From NCBI GenBank assembly GCA_966212235.1, contig CBIHPP010000012.1, positions 260,111 through 324,110 of the forward strand: DNA of 64,000 bases, in the 5' to 3' direction. Both the position numbers and the translations under genes were made by a program. Within the stretch, counting starts at the first letter, position 1, and each line of letters starts with the position of its first letter. The stretch is from Niastella sp966212235. GTDB lineage: Bacteria; Bacteroidota; Bacteroidia; Chitinophagales; Chitinophagaceae. Of the stretch, positions 9,801 through 18,176 are shown one piece after another. The notes under the pieces are model-generated. The model was not told the origin of the DNA, ran no database searches, and saw only the letters and a program-made list of their open reading frames with translations.

Positions 9801-10251
9801 AACTGTTTCGCAATCCGATGGCATAATGTTCACCGCCACCTGCATTCGGGTTGCCGAAATATTTAAAACAAAGTCCATATATTTTTACGTAGCTGGCATT
9901 TTGAATATAAAGGAAGGTAAATGGCAGGAAGGTGTAGTGATCGAGAAAAAGGGTAACCCGGGCAGAACCGATCCCAAGCATGGCCCCGGGCTGCGTGCTG
10001 GCATCGATGGTGATATTTGAACTAATAGTGGGTAAGGCCGTTTGCAGGGTAATTGTTCTTCCCGCTTCCGATACATCGGCGATATTGAAGCTGATGATAT
10101 CGGCAACTGCGCTGCCATTGGCATTGGTCTGCGTAATGGCTTCCCGCAACGTTCCCGGTCCGCTATCGGCATTGGAGGTAACAGTAAAGGGATCGGCAAA
10201 TACAGGGCATAATTTACCTAAAACAAGGAACAGGAAAATAACTTTTCTCAT
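6847..10251 (-). CDS. Type IX-secreted beta-helix protein with SprB-type repeats
   Basis: A 1134-residue surface or secreted protein. After a signal peptide (residues 1-20) comes DPFTVTSNADSGPGTLREAI, the opening typical of CSLREA-type parallel beta-helix proteins. A right-handed beta-helix rich in NITIGGP and VTIGGP turns then runs to about residue 400. Residues about 465-930 carry six repeats of the SprB/gliding-adhesin type, each with a Cys followed by NGSI or similar (ATCGKSNGSI, ATCGKTNGIL, ATCTQANGSV and others). The last 90 residues (IPNAFTPNGDGRNDRL to the end) are a type B (CHU_C) sorting domain for the type IX secretion system. The likely role is adhesion or surface binding; the ligand is unknown. 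Confidence 0.88.
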   Translation of the reverse strand: MRKVIFLFLVLGKLCPVFADPFTVTSNADSGPGTLREAITQTNANGSAVADIISFNIADVSEAGRTITLQTALPTISSNITIDASTQPGAMLGIGSARVTLFLDHYTFLPFTFLYIQNASYVKIYGLCFKYFGNPNAGGGEHYAIGLRNSSNITIGGPGKGNMFCDVRGTIVNRFWNYSSDAINDITIQSNVFGLNSLNNRVGGGYIHFDGAANVTIGGPTLAEGNLFVGSNITIHESLNASFSFFVKMQNNRFNCNWTGSTYYYNDNTAIQLWGATGSPALTRTFIQDNVLISSHSLDGIVLFNIPHKVIITGNKLMTDITGTVCYGGSKLQFIGCANVVVGGYSPAEENIFGGYIWTQTQGVHFIKNTISTLATTGGVPGASYVRITSYDNGLITGISNPNSKIQLYTVTCPGPCLQYKYFETVFADAAGKWSFPYTPAMPNLAATATPPDSSTSEFSTPIVDFYTTRVIKDATCGKSNGSITGIQVKAGTHIAWLDSYTLRVVSTDTNLVNVPAGSYVLTVSNGANGCKWNANFTIQDLSPPPTLSVSISHATCGKTNGILSTYSSGTYGYKWLNGNYDSVGTNYYANQLPAGTYYLKAWILTDTSCNKIYGPYTINNLSGPTLNMLAQITPATCTQANGSVTGITATNVTGTPFIQWTNSLNQTVGNNYDLLNMMPGKYRLKFKDQGSCDTITSPWYIVPDNGAITIDQSRQLTGASKCNGPTGSIQQIQVTNGDTYQWINTGNNQVVGNTPDVYNLPPGNYQLNVTNAIGCSKATPVIVVPMAAFMNIAPVTTSARNAFCAQDNGFIQVKTFNGDPNLYTFRWVNQSTGATAGNGTALNNLPEGNYQLFATDANGCEKNIFQAVIGRTPMPDFDYSKAVIKDDQCQLHQGSITGIQVRNLVTPTTYTWFDQNAAAVGNNPDLQQLGTGIYVLKIMDGGICQVESKPFTLINTNVVLPLPSYDNPTIPKNNSATLVIKNPSAGAYKLYADAAASVLLQENTTGIFVVAHLTADTAFYVQHIAGSCSSQPVRVKVTVVDKSYFSIPNAFTPNGDGRNDRLTVRVTGRIDLMFFRVYNRWGQLVYETSRVNDGWNGSFKGQLQPAGTYVWIAEGRDLLGTVIRDKGSFILIK

Positions 10252-10425
10252 CGGTTGGGTTCTGCCGACAAGATATAAAATTTCAATGGATCCCCATAAA
10301 CTACCCGCCTTGTCCTGTACAACTTATTCAACCAGTCTCATTGTGTATTTTTCTCCCTGCGATGTATACCCAGTGCATGGTATGGTTTTTTCAGAATTAT
10401 CTAATAGTAATAAAAACAATTAGTT

Positions 10426-11022
10426 ATGCAAACAGTAGTGGACCATATTGCCGGATATGATTATGGCGCAAAGGAATTGGCCACCTCACCGGTATCTATG
10501 AAAGAACTGGATCAGTTAAAGCAAACCATAGCACTTGATTCAGAAGATGAACGGTATCTCCGCGTCGCAGGCGATGTGTTGCAGGACCAGACCGAATCAA
10601 TTATAAATATCTGGAGGGGTGTAATTAGTTCTACACCGCACCTGGCGTATTATTTCAAAGATGCCCAGGGCAATACCGACGAAGATTATAAAATAAGGGT
10701 GAAGGAGCGGTTTAAACAATGGGTCATCGATGTGTGTACAAAGCCATATGACCAGGACTGGTTGAATTACCAGCATGAGATCGGGTTACGGCATATGCAT
10801 GCAAAGAAGAATAAGACCGACGAGGCCGCAGCGCCACCGCATATTCCTATGCGATATGTGATTGCGTTTACTGCCGTGGTGAATGATACCATTAAACCCT
10901 TTCTGGCTAAAAAAGGGCATAGCCTTGGGGTTATTGAAAAAATGCACAAAGCCTGGTGCAAGGCCGTGTTGTTGCACGTTACCTTATGGACCCGGGCTTA
11001 TTGCGACAATGATCTATGGTAA
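10426..11022 (+). CDS. Protoglobin-domain haem protein
   Basis: A 198-residue single-domain protoglobin. Family-typical segments are DSEDERYLRVAGDVLQDQTE, PHLAYYF, YQHEIGLRHM and KPFLAKKGHS. His117 in the HEIGL motif is the likely proximal haem ligand. Protoglobins bind O2, CO or NO and occur in archaea and bacteria either alone or as sensor modules. Here no signalling domain is fused, so gas binding or detoxification is more likely than signalling. The 3' end overlaps the convergent membrane-protein gene by 25 bp. Confidence 0.88.
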   Translation: MQTVVDHIAGYDYGAKELATSPVSMKELDQLKQTIALDSEDERYLRVAGDVLQDQTESIINIWRGVISSTPHLAYYFKDAQGNTDEDYKIRVKERFKQWVIDVCTKPYDQDWLNYQHEIGLRHMHAKKNKTDEAAAPPHIPMRYVIAFTAVVNDTIKPFLAKKGHSLGVIEKMHKAWCKAVLLHVTLWTRAYCDNDLW

Positions 11023-12527
11023 CGGCGGGTTAATATAATATTGATCAACACCAGGGAGAACGTACTGTATACGATCATTGGATAATACTGGAAGCGCATT
11101 ACCATGGGCGCGGCATAAATGCTGAAACAAAAGTTTACGAACCAGAAGCCTCCTGCCAGTAACAGGGTGCGCAATAATAAAGGAGAGAGGGAATAGTATT
11201 TTGCCCGGGCGGTTACAATAGCCAGTAACACACAAAAGATACTATTTACCAACAGGAACAGGTAAGAGACCGGTTTTAAAATAAAACCTTTCATCGCTTT
11301 GTTAATGCAGGTCACCTGTTCGCTTTTATACCTGAACCATTTTATCGCTGTTGAATCTACTGTATTATTTCCTTCATTGTATAAAAGTACCTCATTTGGC
11401 GGTACGCAATAATTTTTTGCATTAGGCCACATAAAATAACGTGCAAATGCAACCGGATGCTGCCGTACCAGTCGATTACTGTATTGTGAAAAAACAGGCG
11501 CTACAGCATGCCAGCCATCGAAATAGCCCTTTATCTTCTTTTGTTTTTGTATCGCATGCATATACGTTTTCAATGGCGAATTGTCGAGCCATAAAAAATC
11601 AACTTTCACCCATGGATAGGGGCGTGCCTGTTCGGGCAGCGTATCAAAATATTGTTTTACCATTCGATTGAAAGCGATCAGGTCGGCAGATGAAAGGTCT
11701 GCATCCTTTACTTCTATATACGGGTACATATGCAACGCATTGTTGACCGACATCCAGCTGCTGAAAGCAGAAAATACCGCAGTGCCGGTTTCTTTTTTGG
11801 TGATGTGTTTTATGCGTTGTATTTCGAAGACGATTGGCAGCACTGTAATAGCTATGCCCGACAATTGAAATAACCAGTTACGCCGGCTTAACAGTAATGC
11901 CAGAAGCGCTACGGCCGGCAGGTATAAAGCTGCATAACGCAGGGTAAATACGAGGAATAAAAGACCCGACAGGGGCAATAGCTGTATCCATCGTGGCCGG
12001 TTAAGGATCCAGAGTAACTGCGTAAACCAAAGTAGGCTTAACCCGATAAACAGCGCATCGCTGCTTATAAAATTGCTGATGTATAATAACACCGGATTAA
12101 AAACCAGTATAGCAAATAACACGGCACTGATAGTTTTGTGCAGCGGAAAGAAATACTGTACAGAAAAGAATAGAATCAATCCCCCTGTTTGTATAACCAG
12201 GTATTGAATGAAGGTCACTGCCGTATCGGAGGTGGTCAGCAAATGGATCCCTTGCAAAAACCTGGAATAGCCTATTGGACGAAAGCTGATGATATGATGA
12301 TGCGCGGCTGCATTGATATAGGTATAGCTATCCATGAAAAAATCAGCAAACGGATAGCATAGTTTGAATACAACAAACTGGATCAGAACACCTGCCAGTG
12401 CTATGAGCAGGTATCTTTTATTGACAGCATTTTTAAACAGGAAATGAGAAAAAGATTCGGTATTTGTCGGGTGACCGGTCAGGGTACTATTTGTAAGACG
12501 GTTAAACCAGGAAAATTTACTGATCAT
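10998..12527 (-). CDS. Polytopic membrane protein, glycosyltransferase-like
   Basis: A 509-residue integral membrane protein with about ten hydrophobic segments. The loop DSYTYINAAAHHHIISFRPIGYSRFLQG follows the first membrane span; an acidic residue in this place is seen in GT-C type mannosyltransferases such as ArnT or PMT. A long extracytoplasmic loop around residues 235-385 lies between two membrane blocks. This pattern suggests a lipid-linked sugar transferase, but no decisive motif is visible and a plain membrane protein remains possible. The 3' end overlaps the protoglobin gene. Confidence 0.65.
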   Translation of the reverse strand: MISKFSWFNRLTNSTLTGHPTNTESFSHFLFKNAVNKRYLLIALAGVLIQFVVFKLCYPFADFFMDSYTYINAAAHHHIISFRPIGYSRFLQGIHLLTTSDTAVTFIQYLVIQTGGLILFFSVQYFFPLHKTISAVLFAILVFNPVLLYISNFISSDALFIGLSLLWFTQLLWILNRPRWIQLLPLSGLLFLVFTLRYAALYLPAVALLALLLSRRNWLFQLSGIAITVLPIVFEIQRIKHITKKETGTAVFSAFSSWMSVNNALHMYPYIEVKDADLSSADLIAFNRMVKQYFDTLPEQARPYPWVKVDFLWLDNSPLKTYMHAIQKQKKIKGYFDGWHAVAPVFSQYSNRLVRQHPVAFARYFMWPNAKNYCVPPNEVLLYNEGNNTVDSTAIKWFRYKSEQVTCINKAMKGFILKPVSYLFLLVNSIFCVLLAIVTARAKYYSLSPLLLRTLLLAGGFWFVNFCFSIYAAPMVMRFQYYPMIVYSTFSLVLINIILTRRYHRSLSQ

Positions 12528-12547
12528 ATCGCCGCAAAAATAGGAAT

Positions 12548-12645
12548 AAAGAGGCTAAACGCCCAACGCATCATAAAGCCCAATGCTTAACGCGAAATAC
12601 AGCTTACATTGAGCGTTTTGCGTTAAGCGTTAAGCATTAAGCGTT
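12548..12645. repeat. Intergenic inverted repeat of GCGTTAAGC words
   Basis: Between two minus-strand genes lies a left arm with AACGCCCAACGC and CCCAATGCTTAACGC and a right arm with GCGTTAAGCGTTAAGC and ATTAAGCGTT. The middle has AAATACAGCTTACA. The same words, and a middle with AAATACAGCTACA, recur at 50018-50140. It can fold into a long imperfect hairpin, probably terminating the molybdopterin gene transcript. Confidence 0.6.
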
Positions 12646-12647
12646 CG

Positions 12648-14762
12648 TTATGCATTTCCAAACGGTAATTTCCTTATTCTTTTCCCGGTGGCGGCAAAGA
12701 TCGCATTGCATACCACGGCTGCAATCGGCGGCAGGGCGGGTTCGCCCAAGCCGGTTGGCGCCTCATTGGTGGCAATAAATTGCACTTCTACATCCAATGG
12801 GGCATCCTGCATGCGCAACATTTTATACGTATTGAAGTTTTTTTGTTGAACAGCGCCTTTGTCAAAGGTGATCTCTGTAAACCAGGCATGTCCCAGGCCA
12901 TCTACAACAGCACCCTGTACCTGGTTCTCCGCCCCGCTCAGGTTCACTACCTGTCCGCAATTGACCGCGCAATACACTTTATGTACTTTGGGTTTACCGT
13001 TCACGATAGAAATTTCAGCCACTTCGGCCACATACGTATTGAATGAGTAATAGGCGGCAAAACCTTTAAACCGGCCTGGTGTTTTCTTTTCCCAGTTGCT
13101 CATTTTACTCACCAGGTTGATGACACCTTTAAACTTTTCAATATCGTAATTCACTTTACCCACCGGGTTCGTTTTTGCCCGCTCCAGTAATTCAAGGCGA
13201 AATGCAATAGGGTCTTTCTTCAGTTCGTGCGCTATTTCATCGAGAAAGCTTTGCTCGGCAAATCCGATGGCGTTATGCGTAGGGGCGCGCCAGGGACCGG
13301 TTTGTATGTTGGACTGAAGCGTTTGCCCATCTACGCGGTAATTGGCCAATGCACCTGCCGGAAAATTGTCTGGCGCGGCGGCGCGGCCATTCAACGCTGC
13401 TGCGGTGAGGTACCAGCCATCGAGTTCATTATTGTTATTAATAGCAGCCCGGTACCGGTACATGCCATTGGGCCGGTAAAAATCACCCTGCATATCGTCT
13501 TCGCGTGTCCATAACATTTGTATCGGCGCTTTGGCAACGGAGGAGATCAGCGCTGCTTCCACGGCGTTATCGCTGCGCAGTTTTCTGCCAAAACCGCCGC
13601 CCTGCCGCGGCAGGCCCAGCGTAATATTTTCTTCTGAAATGCCCAAAGCTTTGGCAACATCGGTGCGAACCCTGCCCGGCACCTGTGTTGGTCCGTACAG
13701 GTCGGCTTTGCCGTCACGTACATCGGCGAAAAAGTTGATGGGCTCCATGGGCGCATGGCTAAGTATTGGCACTTCATAAATGCTTTCAAGCACTTTCTTA
13801 GCGCTGCTCAATGCCTTCTCTGCATCGCCATCGTTGCGATCGGGCTTTTCGCTTTTTTGTTGTATCAGGTTTTTAAAAGCAGCTATATGATCTGTGGTGC
13901 TTTCCAGTTTGCCGGCATCTTCCCATTCTACTTTCAACGCGTCGCGTCCTTTTTTAGCGGCCCAGGTATTGGTGGCAAGAACGGCCACTACCGTTTCGGT
14001 ACGCACTACATTTTTTACACCGGGAATTTTGCGGGTTTCGGTATCGTCAAAAGATCTTAATTTCTTACCAAAGGCTGGCGGCCGGGCTACCATGCAATAG
14101 AACATGCCTTCGCGGCGGGTGTCAATACCAAACAAAGGTTTGCCGGTGAGAATATTTTTATTATCGACATTCTTTATGCGTTTGCCGATGATCTTGAAAT
14201 CTTTCGGGTCTTTCAGTTTGATGTTATCCGGCACGGGCATGGAAGCGGATTTGGTAGCCAGTTCACCATAACTAAGTTTTTTGCCGCTGGCTGCATGAAT
14301 GACAAAACCATTTTCGGTGGTGCATTCGGTTTCAGGCACACTCCAGGTTTGTGCCGCAGCTGCTATCAGCATATACCGGGCAACAGCGCCGGCTTTTCTA
14401 ATGGGTTCGTACCGGCTGCGAATTGCGCCGCTGCCACCGGCCGATTGGTTCCCGTATTTGTCTTTATGGAAATCTGCCTGGTTGATGACCACTTTGTTCC
14501 AGTCTACATCCAGTTCTTCGGCCAGCAACATAGGCAAAGATGTTTTTACCCCCTGTCCGATCTCCGGGTTAGGCGCCATGAGGGTAACTATGCCTTTGGT
14601 ATCGATAGACAAATAGGCATTGGGGGAGAAGAACGGGGCATCGGCTACCGTTTCAGCAGTCGCATTGGCCAGTAGTTCAAAACCAAACAATACGCCGCCT
14701 CCTGCGAGGGAGGTGATCCTTAAAAAGTTTCTTCTTGATATGTTAGATGGGACTTGTTTCAT
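12648..14762 (-). CDS. Xanthine dehydrogenase-family molybdopterin-binding subunit (IorB-type)
   Basis: A 704-residue large subunit of an isoquinoline 1-oxidoreductase/aldehyde-oxidase type enzyme. It carries a Tat signal (ISRRNFLRITSLAGGG), so it is folded with cofactor before export to the periplasm. Family-typical stretches include GQGVKTSLPMLLAEELDVDW, GGSGAIRSR, APMEPIN, GLPRQGGGFGRKL, GPWRAPTHN and the C-terminal PTGLGEPALPPIAAVVCNA. The Glu of GLGEPALPP is the expected active-site base. The enzyme hydroxylates an N-heterocycle or oxidises an aldehyde; the substrate is unknown. Electrons would pass to the [2Fe-2S] partner encoded upstream. No cytochrome c gene is nearby. Confidence 0.9.
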   Translation of the reverse strand: MKQVPSNISRRNFLRITSLAGGGVLFGFELLANATAETVADAPFFSPNAYLSIDTKGIVTLMAPNPEIGQGVKTSLPMLLAEELDVDWNKVVINQADFHKDKYGNQSAGGSGAIRSRYEPIRKAGAVARYMLIAAAAQTWSVPETECTTENGFVIHAASGKKLSYGELATKSASMPVPDNIKLKDPKDFKIIGKRIKNVDNKNILTGKPLFGIDTRREGMFYCMVARPPAFGKKLRSFDDTETRKIPGVKNVVRTETVVAVLATNTWAAKKGRDALKVEWEDAGKLESTTDHIAAFKNLIQQKSEKPDRNDGDAEKALSSAKKVLESIYEVPILSHAPMEPINFFADVRDGKADLYGPTQVPGRVRTDVAKALGISEENITLGLPRQGGGFGRKLRSDNAVEAALISSVAKAPIQMLWTREDDMQGDFYRPNGMYRYRAAINNNNELDGWYLTAAALNGRAAAPDNFPAGALANYRVDGQTLQSNIQTGPWRAPTHNAIGFAEQSFLDEIAHELKKDPIAFRLELLERAKTNPVGKVNYDIEKFKGVINLVSKMSNWEKKTPGRFKGFAAYYSFNTYVAEVAEISIVNGKPKVHKVYCAVNCGQVVNLSGAENQVQGAVVDGLGHAWFTEITFDKGAVQQKNFNTYKMLRMQDAPLDVEVQFIATNEAPTGLGEPALPPIAAVVCNAIFAATGKRIRKLPFGNA

Positions 14763-14765
14763 TGG

Positions 14766-14870
14766 AAGTTAGTTGAGTCGTTGACGAGTTGATAAAGTTG
14801 ATAGAGGTGATAGAGGTGATGAAGTTGATAAAGGCACTTTATCAACTTGTCAACTTTATTAACCTTTCAA
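14766..14870. repeat. Intergenic inverted repeat of GTTGATAAAG words between iorB-like and iorA-like genes
   Basis: The left arm repeats GTTGATAGAGGTGATAGAGG and GAAGTTGATAAAG. The right arm reads CTTTATCAACTTGTCAACTTT and ATTAACCTTTCAAC. Since the [2Fe-2S] gene is transcribed first, this structure sits inside the probable operon and could lower expression of the downstream large subunit. Its right arm runs into the 3' end of the [2Fe-2S] gene. The same words occur at 28830-28980. Confidence 0.6.
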
Positions 14871-15344
14871 CTCTTTCTTAGAATCCCGGGGAGATTTTTC
14901 AGCTGCGAGGTGCACTGCCTTCCTGATCCTCACATACGTACCACACCTGCATATATTACTCATGGCCGCATTGATATCCTCATCGGTGGGGTGCGGTTTT
15001 CTTTTTAACAGGGCTACCGCAGCCATCACCTGGCCACTTTGGCAATAACCACACTGGGCAACGTCCATTTCGTCCCAGGCCTGTTGCACGGGGTGATCGC
15101 CCGCTTCGCTTAATCCTTCAATGGTAGTGATCTTGTTGGCGCCCACTGCTGAAGCGGGGTAGGAGCAGGAGCGGATGGCATTGTCATTCATCAGCACCGT
15201 ACAGGCGCCGCACTGGGCAATACCGCAGCCATACTTGGCGCCTACCAGGTTCAGCTCATCGCGCAATACCCAAAGCAGGGGGGTATCGGGCAGTACATCA
15301 ACGGTATGCTGTTTATTGTTGACGGTGATCGTTATGGAAGCCAT
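14859..15344 (-). CDS. [2Fe-2S] subunit of IorA/CoxS type
   Basis: A 161-residue small subunit of the molybdenum hydroxylase encoded just downstream. The plant-type ferredoxin cluster is bound by GCGIAQCGACTV plus a later Cys in IRSC. The second cluster lies in AQCGYCQSGQVM and NICRCGTY. The ATG at 15344 starts MASITITVNN; a GTG at 15377 would add 11 residues unlike the family. It has no signal peptide, so it is presumably carried out with the Tat-targeted large subunit. Gene order small-then-large and shared strand support one operon. Confidence 0.92.
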   Translation of the reverse strand: MASITITVNNKQHTVDVLPDTPLLWVLRDELNLVGAKYGCGIAQCGACTVLMNDNAIRSCSYPASAVGANKITTIEGLSEAGDHPVQQAWDEMDVAQCGYCQSGQVMAAVALLKRKPHPTDEDINAAMSNICRCGTYVRIRKAVHLAAEKSPRDSKKELKG

Positions 15345-15480
15345 GATATTGGTTTTGATAAAATTAAATAAAATCACGGCTATATGACGGCAGAATGTGA
15401 AGGATGGTTGTGCTGGGGCAAAAATTGATAGCCAGGCTGAATTTCAGGTTAATTAAAGTTAATATTAAGAGGCATTAAAT

Positions 15481-15510
15481 AAAAAAGTGGGCCACCTGTA
15501 AGTAGCCCAC
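15481..15510 (-). terminator. Rho-independent terminator after the SRPBCC gene
   Basis: On the minus strand GTGGGC and GCCCAC pair around a 12-base loop, followed by six T residues (seen as AAAAAA at 15481-15486 on the + strand). It lies about 80 bp past the stop of the SRPBCC gene. Confidence 0.7.
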
Positions 15511-15519
15511 CTGATTCTC

Positions 15520-15592
15520 AGTTCATAGTTTCTTCGTTCAGAGTTCAGAGCATCGAACCTGGAACTATGAACTATGAACTATGAACTGTGAA
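15520..15592. repeat. Intergenic inverted repeat of GAACTATGAAC words
   Basis: The left arm has AGTTCATAGTTTC and GTTCAGAGTTCAGAG. The right arm has GGAACTATGAACTATGAAC repeated and then GAACTGTGAACTAG. It abuts the stop of the SRPBCC gene and can form a hairpin. It is a fourth word type in the same kind of structure seen elsewhere in the window. Confidence 0.6.
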
Positions 15593-16030
15593 CTAGCCTT
15601 CGGCCAGTTCCTTCACCTTTTGCAAGGCTACTGGAAATGTGTTAGAAAAATAGTCTTTAAAATCATCATTTATATCAATGTCAACGATCAGTTCGGTTTT
15701 GCCCTTTACGTCTTTCAACGTATAAATTTCATGAGCGCCCGCCCAGCCTTTTACTTCAGCGCTTTCTGTATCTTCAACGCCGTCTTTCACAACGCCCAGG
15801 TGTTTAAAGCTCATCACCTCATTGGGTATGGTTTCATCAATGGTAGAAACCATGCCGCTTCCCTTACCATCGAGGAACAGCACTTTGCTGCCTTTTTTCC
15901 AATCGGTTATGGCATGTGATCCTTCGGAAAAGGGTTTTGTCCAGGCCTGGTAAGTATCGTTTGCCCATAATACCTTCCATACTTTTTCGCGGGGTGCGTC
16001 AATGGCGATTTTAAATTCCTGCTTTTCCAT
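15593..16030 (-). CDS. SRPBCC (START/Bet v1-fold) domain protein
   Basis: A 145-residue protein of the AHSA1-like SRPBCC superfamily, which binds hydrophobic ligands in a deep cavity. Typical features are the opening FKIAIDAPREKVWKVLW, the central WKKGSKVLFLDGKGSG and the C-terminal helix FPVALQKVKEL. The start is ATG 16030; the 55 extra codons upstream read through a noncoding region. It is divergent from an NmrA-like gene, sharing a 252-bp control region, so the two may be co-regulated. The ligand is unknown. Confidence 0.85.
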   Translation of the reverse strand: MEKQEFKIAIDAPREKVWKVLWANDTYQAWTKPFSEGSHAITDWKKGSKVLFLDGKGSGMVSTIDETIPNEVMSFKHLGVVKDGVEDTESAEVKGWAGAHEIYTLKDVKGKTELIVDIDINDDFKDYFSNTFPVALQKVKELAEG

Positions 16031-16282
16031 AAGTGCAATTTTTTTTATTAGAAAATAAGATTTGCTTGATGGTATAAAGTTGATGCAATTTTCAAACCCG
16101 GGCGGGGTGTGGTTGGGACAAAATAAGGGGTGAATTGCGACAAGAGGGGCGGAAGGACAGGGGCTTTTCCTGATCCGGTGGCCGTTTTTTAACAAATATT
16201 AGTTTTGACTACAACAATAGTAGAATCGCCTACGTCGGTTTCTTTGCTGCTACGGAGTTTTGCTGAAACAAATAAACAAAAA

Positions 16283-17179
16283 ATGAAAATCGTAGTAACA
16301 GGTTCCTTAGGGCGCATCAGTAAGCCATTAACAGAAGCGCTGGTACAAAAAGGACATTCGGTTATCCTTATCAGCAGTAAACCCGAAAAGCAAAAAGACA
16401 TTGAGGCATTAGGCGCCACCGCAGCCATCGGTTCACTGGAAGATGTTCATTTTCTGACTTCCACTTTTACCGGCGCCAATGCCGTGTATTGTATGATACC
16501 ACCGCCCGACTTCTTCAATCATAACCTTGACTATATGGCTTATTGTAGAGGTATTGCCAATAATTATGCGGAAGCTATTCAACAATCGGGCGTGAAGCGA
16601 GTCGTACATCTTAGCAGCATTGGGGCTAATCTCGATAAGGGAACAGGGTTCATTGTCGGTCATCATTATATGGAAAACAGGTTGGCGGCGTTGCCGGATG
16701 TTGCCATTACGCATATGCGCCCCACGTCTTTCAATTACAACTTATATCACTTTTTACCTGTTATAAAGAATACAGGTAACATCATTTCGAATTATGGTGG
16801 TGATGATAGCGTATCCTGGGTATCGCCCATTGATATTGCTGCTGCTGTCGCTGAAGAGATCGTAACACCGCAGGTTGGTGGAAAAGTGCAATATATAGCC
16901 AGTGACGAATTGACCTGCTATGAAGTGGCGGGTATTTTGGGGGCAGCTATTGGAAAGCCAGACCTGCAATGGCTGACCATTACCAACGAAGAAATGCAAA
17001 GTGGTTTGGAAGCGGCAGGCATGGAGCCACGCAACGCTGCCGGTTTGGTTGAATTAAATGCAAGCATACATACCGGGGAATTGTTCAGGGATTATTTTGA
17101 GAAAAAGACCCCTGTTACAGGCAAAGTAAAGATGACCGACTTTGCCAGGGAATTTGCGGCTACGTTTACAAAAATGTGA
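16283..17179 (+). CDS. NmrA-like NAD(P)-binding protein
   Basis: A 298-residue atypical short-chain dehydrogenase. It opens with MKIVVTGSLGRISKPL, the dinucleotide-binding glycine region, followed by ATAAIGSLEDVHFL, AVYCMIPP and RVVHLSSIGA. These mark the NmrA/SDRa5 group that includes NAD(P)H:quinone oxidoreductase-like redox sensors. The catalytic Tyr-x-x-x-Lys is not evident, as usual in this group. The TTG at 16205 is rejected as a start in favour of ATG 16283. An AraC regulator follows after 12 bp, so the two form an operon. Confidence 0.85.
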   Translation: MKIVVTGSLGRISKPLTEALVQKGHSVILISSKPEKQKDIEALGATAAIGSLEDVHFLTSTFTGANAVYCMIPPPDFFNHNLDYMAYCRGIANNYAEAIQQSGVKRVVHLSSIGANLDKGTGFIVGHHYMENRLAALPDVAITHMRPTSFNYNLYHFLPVIKNTGNIISNYGGDDSVSWVSPIDIAAAVAEEIVTPQVGGKVQYIASDELTCYEVAGILGAAIGKPDLQWLTITNEEMQSGLEAAGMEPRNAAGLVELNASIHTGELFRDYFEKKTPVTGKVKMTDFAREFAATFTKM

Positions 17180-17191
17180 TTAAATTGAAAT

Positions 17192-18109
17192 ATGGCGAAA
17201 ACGCAATTGTACCGGTTTAAATCAATAACGGAGTTTCATCAGGATAGGGAGCTGCCCAGTCCGGAACATCCATTGATCAGCGTGATCAATATGGAATTGC
17301 TCAGGAAGACGTTTCCTGGCGGAACAAGTATGGTAAAAGATTTCTATTCAATTGCGCTTAAAAGGAATTTTAATGCCAGGATGAAATACGGCCAGCAGGA
17401 ATATGATTTTGATGAAGGGATCATGTTCTTTATTTCACCCGGCCAGGTTTTGAGAATTGAGGCGCATAATCAGGAAGAATTAAAACAATCAGGATGGATG
17501 TTGCTCGTTCATCCCGATTTTTTATGGAATACGCCTTTGGCCAAAACAATAAAGCAGTACGAATATTTTGATTATGCTGTCCATGAAGCCCTGTTCCTTT
17601 CAGAAAAAGAAGAAGCCACTATTACAGGTATTATGCAAAGTATAGAACAGGAATATCATGCAAACATTGATAAATTCAGCCAGGGTATAATTATTAGCCA
17701 GTTAGAATTATTGCTCAATTATGCCGACCGGTTTTATCACCGTCAGTTTATCACCAGAAAAATAGCCAACCATGCCATCCTCAACCGGTTGGAAGATCTG
17801 CTGGCGGAATATTTCAATAGCGATGCTTTAGCAAGTAAAGGACTGCCCACGGTTCAATACATTGCCGAAACATTACACGTATCGCCTAATTATTTAAGCA
17901 GTTTAATGAAAGTGCTGACAGGCCAAAGCACCCAGCAACACATCCACAATAAGTTGATTGAAAAGGCGAAAGAAAAATTATCAACCACCAACTTAACTGT
18001 AAGCGAAATAGCCTATGAGCTGGGTTTTGAGCATCCACAGTCTTTCAGTAAATTATTCAAGACAAAAACCAATTTGTCGCCGTTGGAATTCAGGCAGTCG
18101 TTTAATTGA
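17192..18109 (+). CDS. AraC family transcriptional regulator
   Basis: A 305-residue regulator with an N-terminal cupin-like half (EGIMFFISPGQVLRIEAHNQ) and a C-terminal AraC DNA-binding region. The latter contains VQYIAETLHVSPNYLSSLMK, TGQSTQQHIHNKLIEKAKEK and ISEIAYELGF-like VSEIAYELGFEHPQSFSK, then LSPLEFRQ. It lies 12 bp behind the NmrA-like gene. AraC regulators in this layout often control the adjacent redox gene in response to small molecules, but that is inference. Confidence 0.9.
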   Translation: MAKTQLYRFKSITEFHQDRELPSPEHPLISVINMELLRKTFPGGTSMVKDFYSIALKRNFNARMKYGQQEYDFDEGIMFFISPGQVLRIEAHNQEELKQSGWMLLVHPDFLWNTPLAKTIKQYEYFDYAVHEALFLSEKEEATITGIMQSIEQEYHANIDKFSQGIIISQLELLLNYADRFYHRQFITRKIANHAILNRLEDLLAEYFNSDALASKGLPTVQYIAETLHVSPNYLSSLMKVLTGQSTQQHIHNKLIEKAKEKLSTTNLTVSEIAYELGFEHPQSFSKLFKTKTNLSPLEFRQSFN

Positions 18110-18124
18110 GGAAACTATATGGCA

Positions 18125-18157
18125 GAAAAAATGCGCCCCGATTTATCGGAACGCATT
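18125..18157 (-). terminator. Rho-independent terminator after the YegP gene
   Basis: AATGCG at 18130-18135 and CGCATT at 18152-18157 pair, with an inner CCGAT/ATCGG stem. On the minus strand the hairpin is followed by a run of T (seen as AAAAAA on the + strand). It ends the YegP-type gene and lies downstream of the convergent AraC gene too. Confidence 0.7.
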
Positions 18158-18176
18158 GAATTGCGCGCTTTCCATA

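Noticed and set aside
7468..10020. Several plus-strand reading frames opposite the beta-helix/SprB gene
   Set aside because: They are antisense shadows of a repetitive gene with balanced codon use; none shows a domain or start region.
15593..16195. 55-residue N-terminal extension of the SRPBCC protein
   Set aside because: The extension is Pro- and Cys-rich and unlike the family, and ATG 16030 gives the normal domain start.
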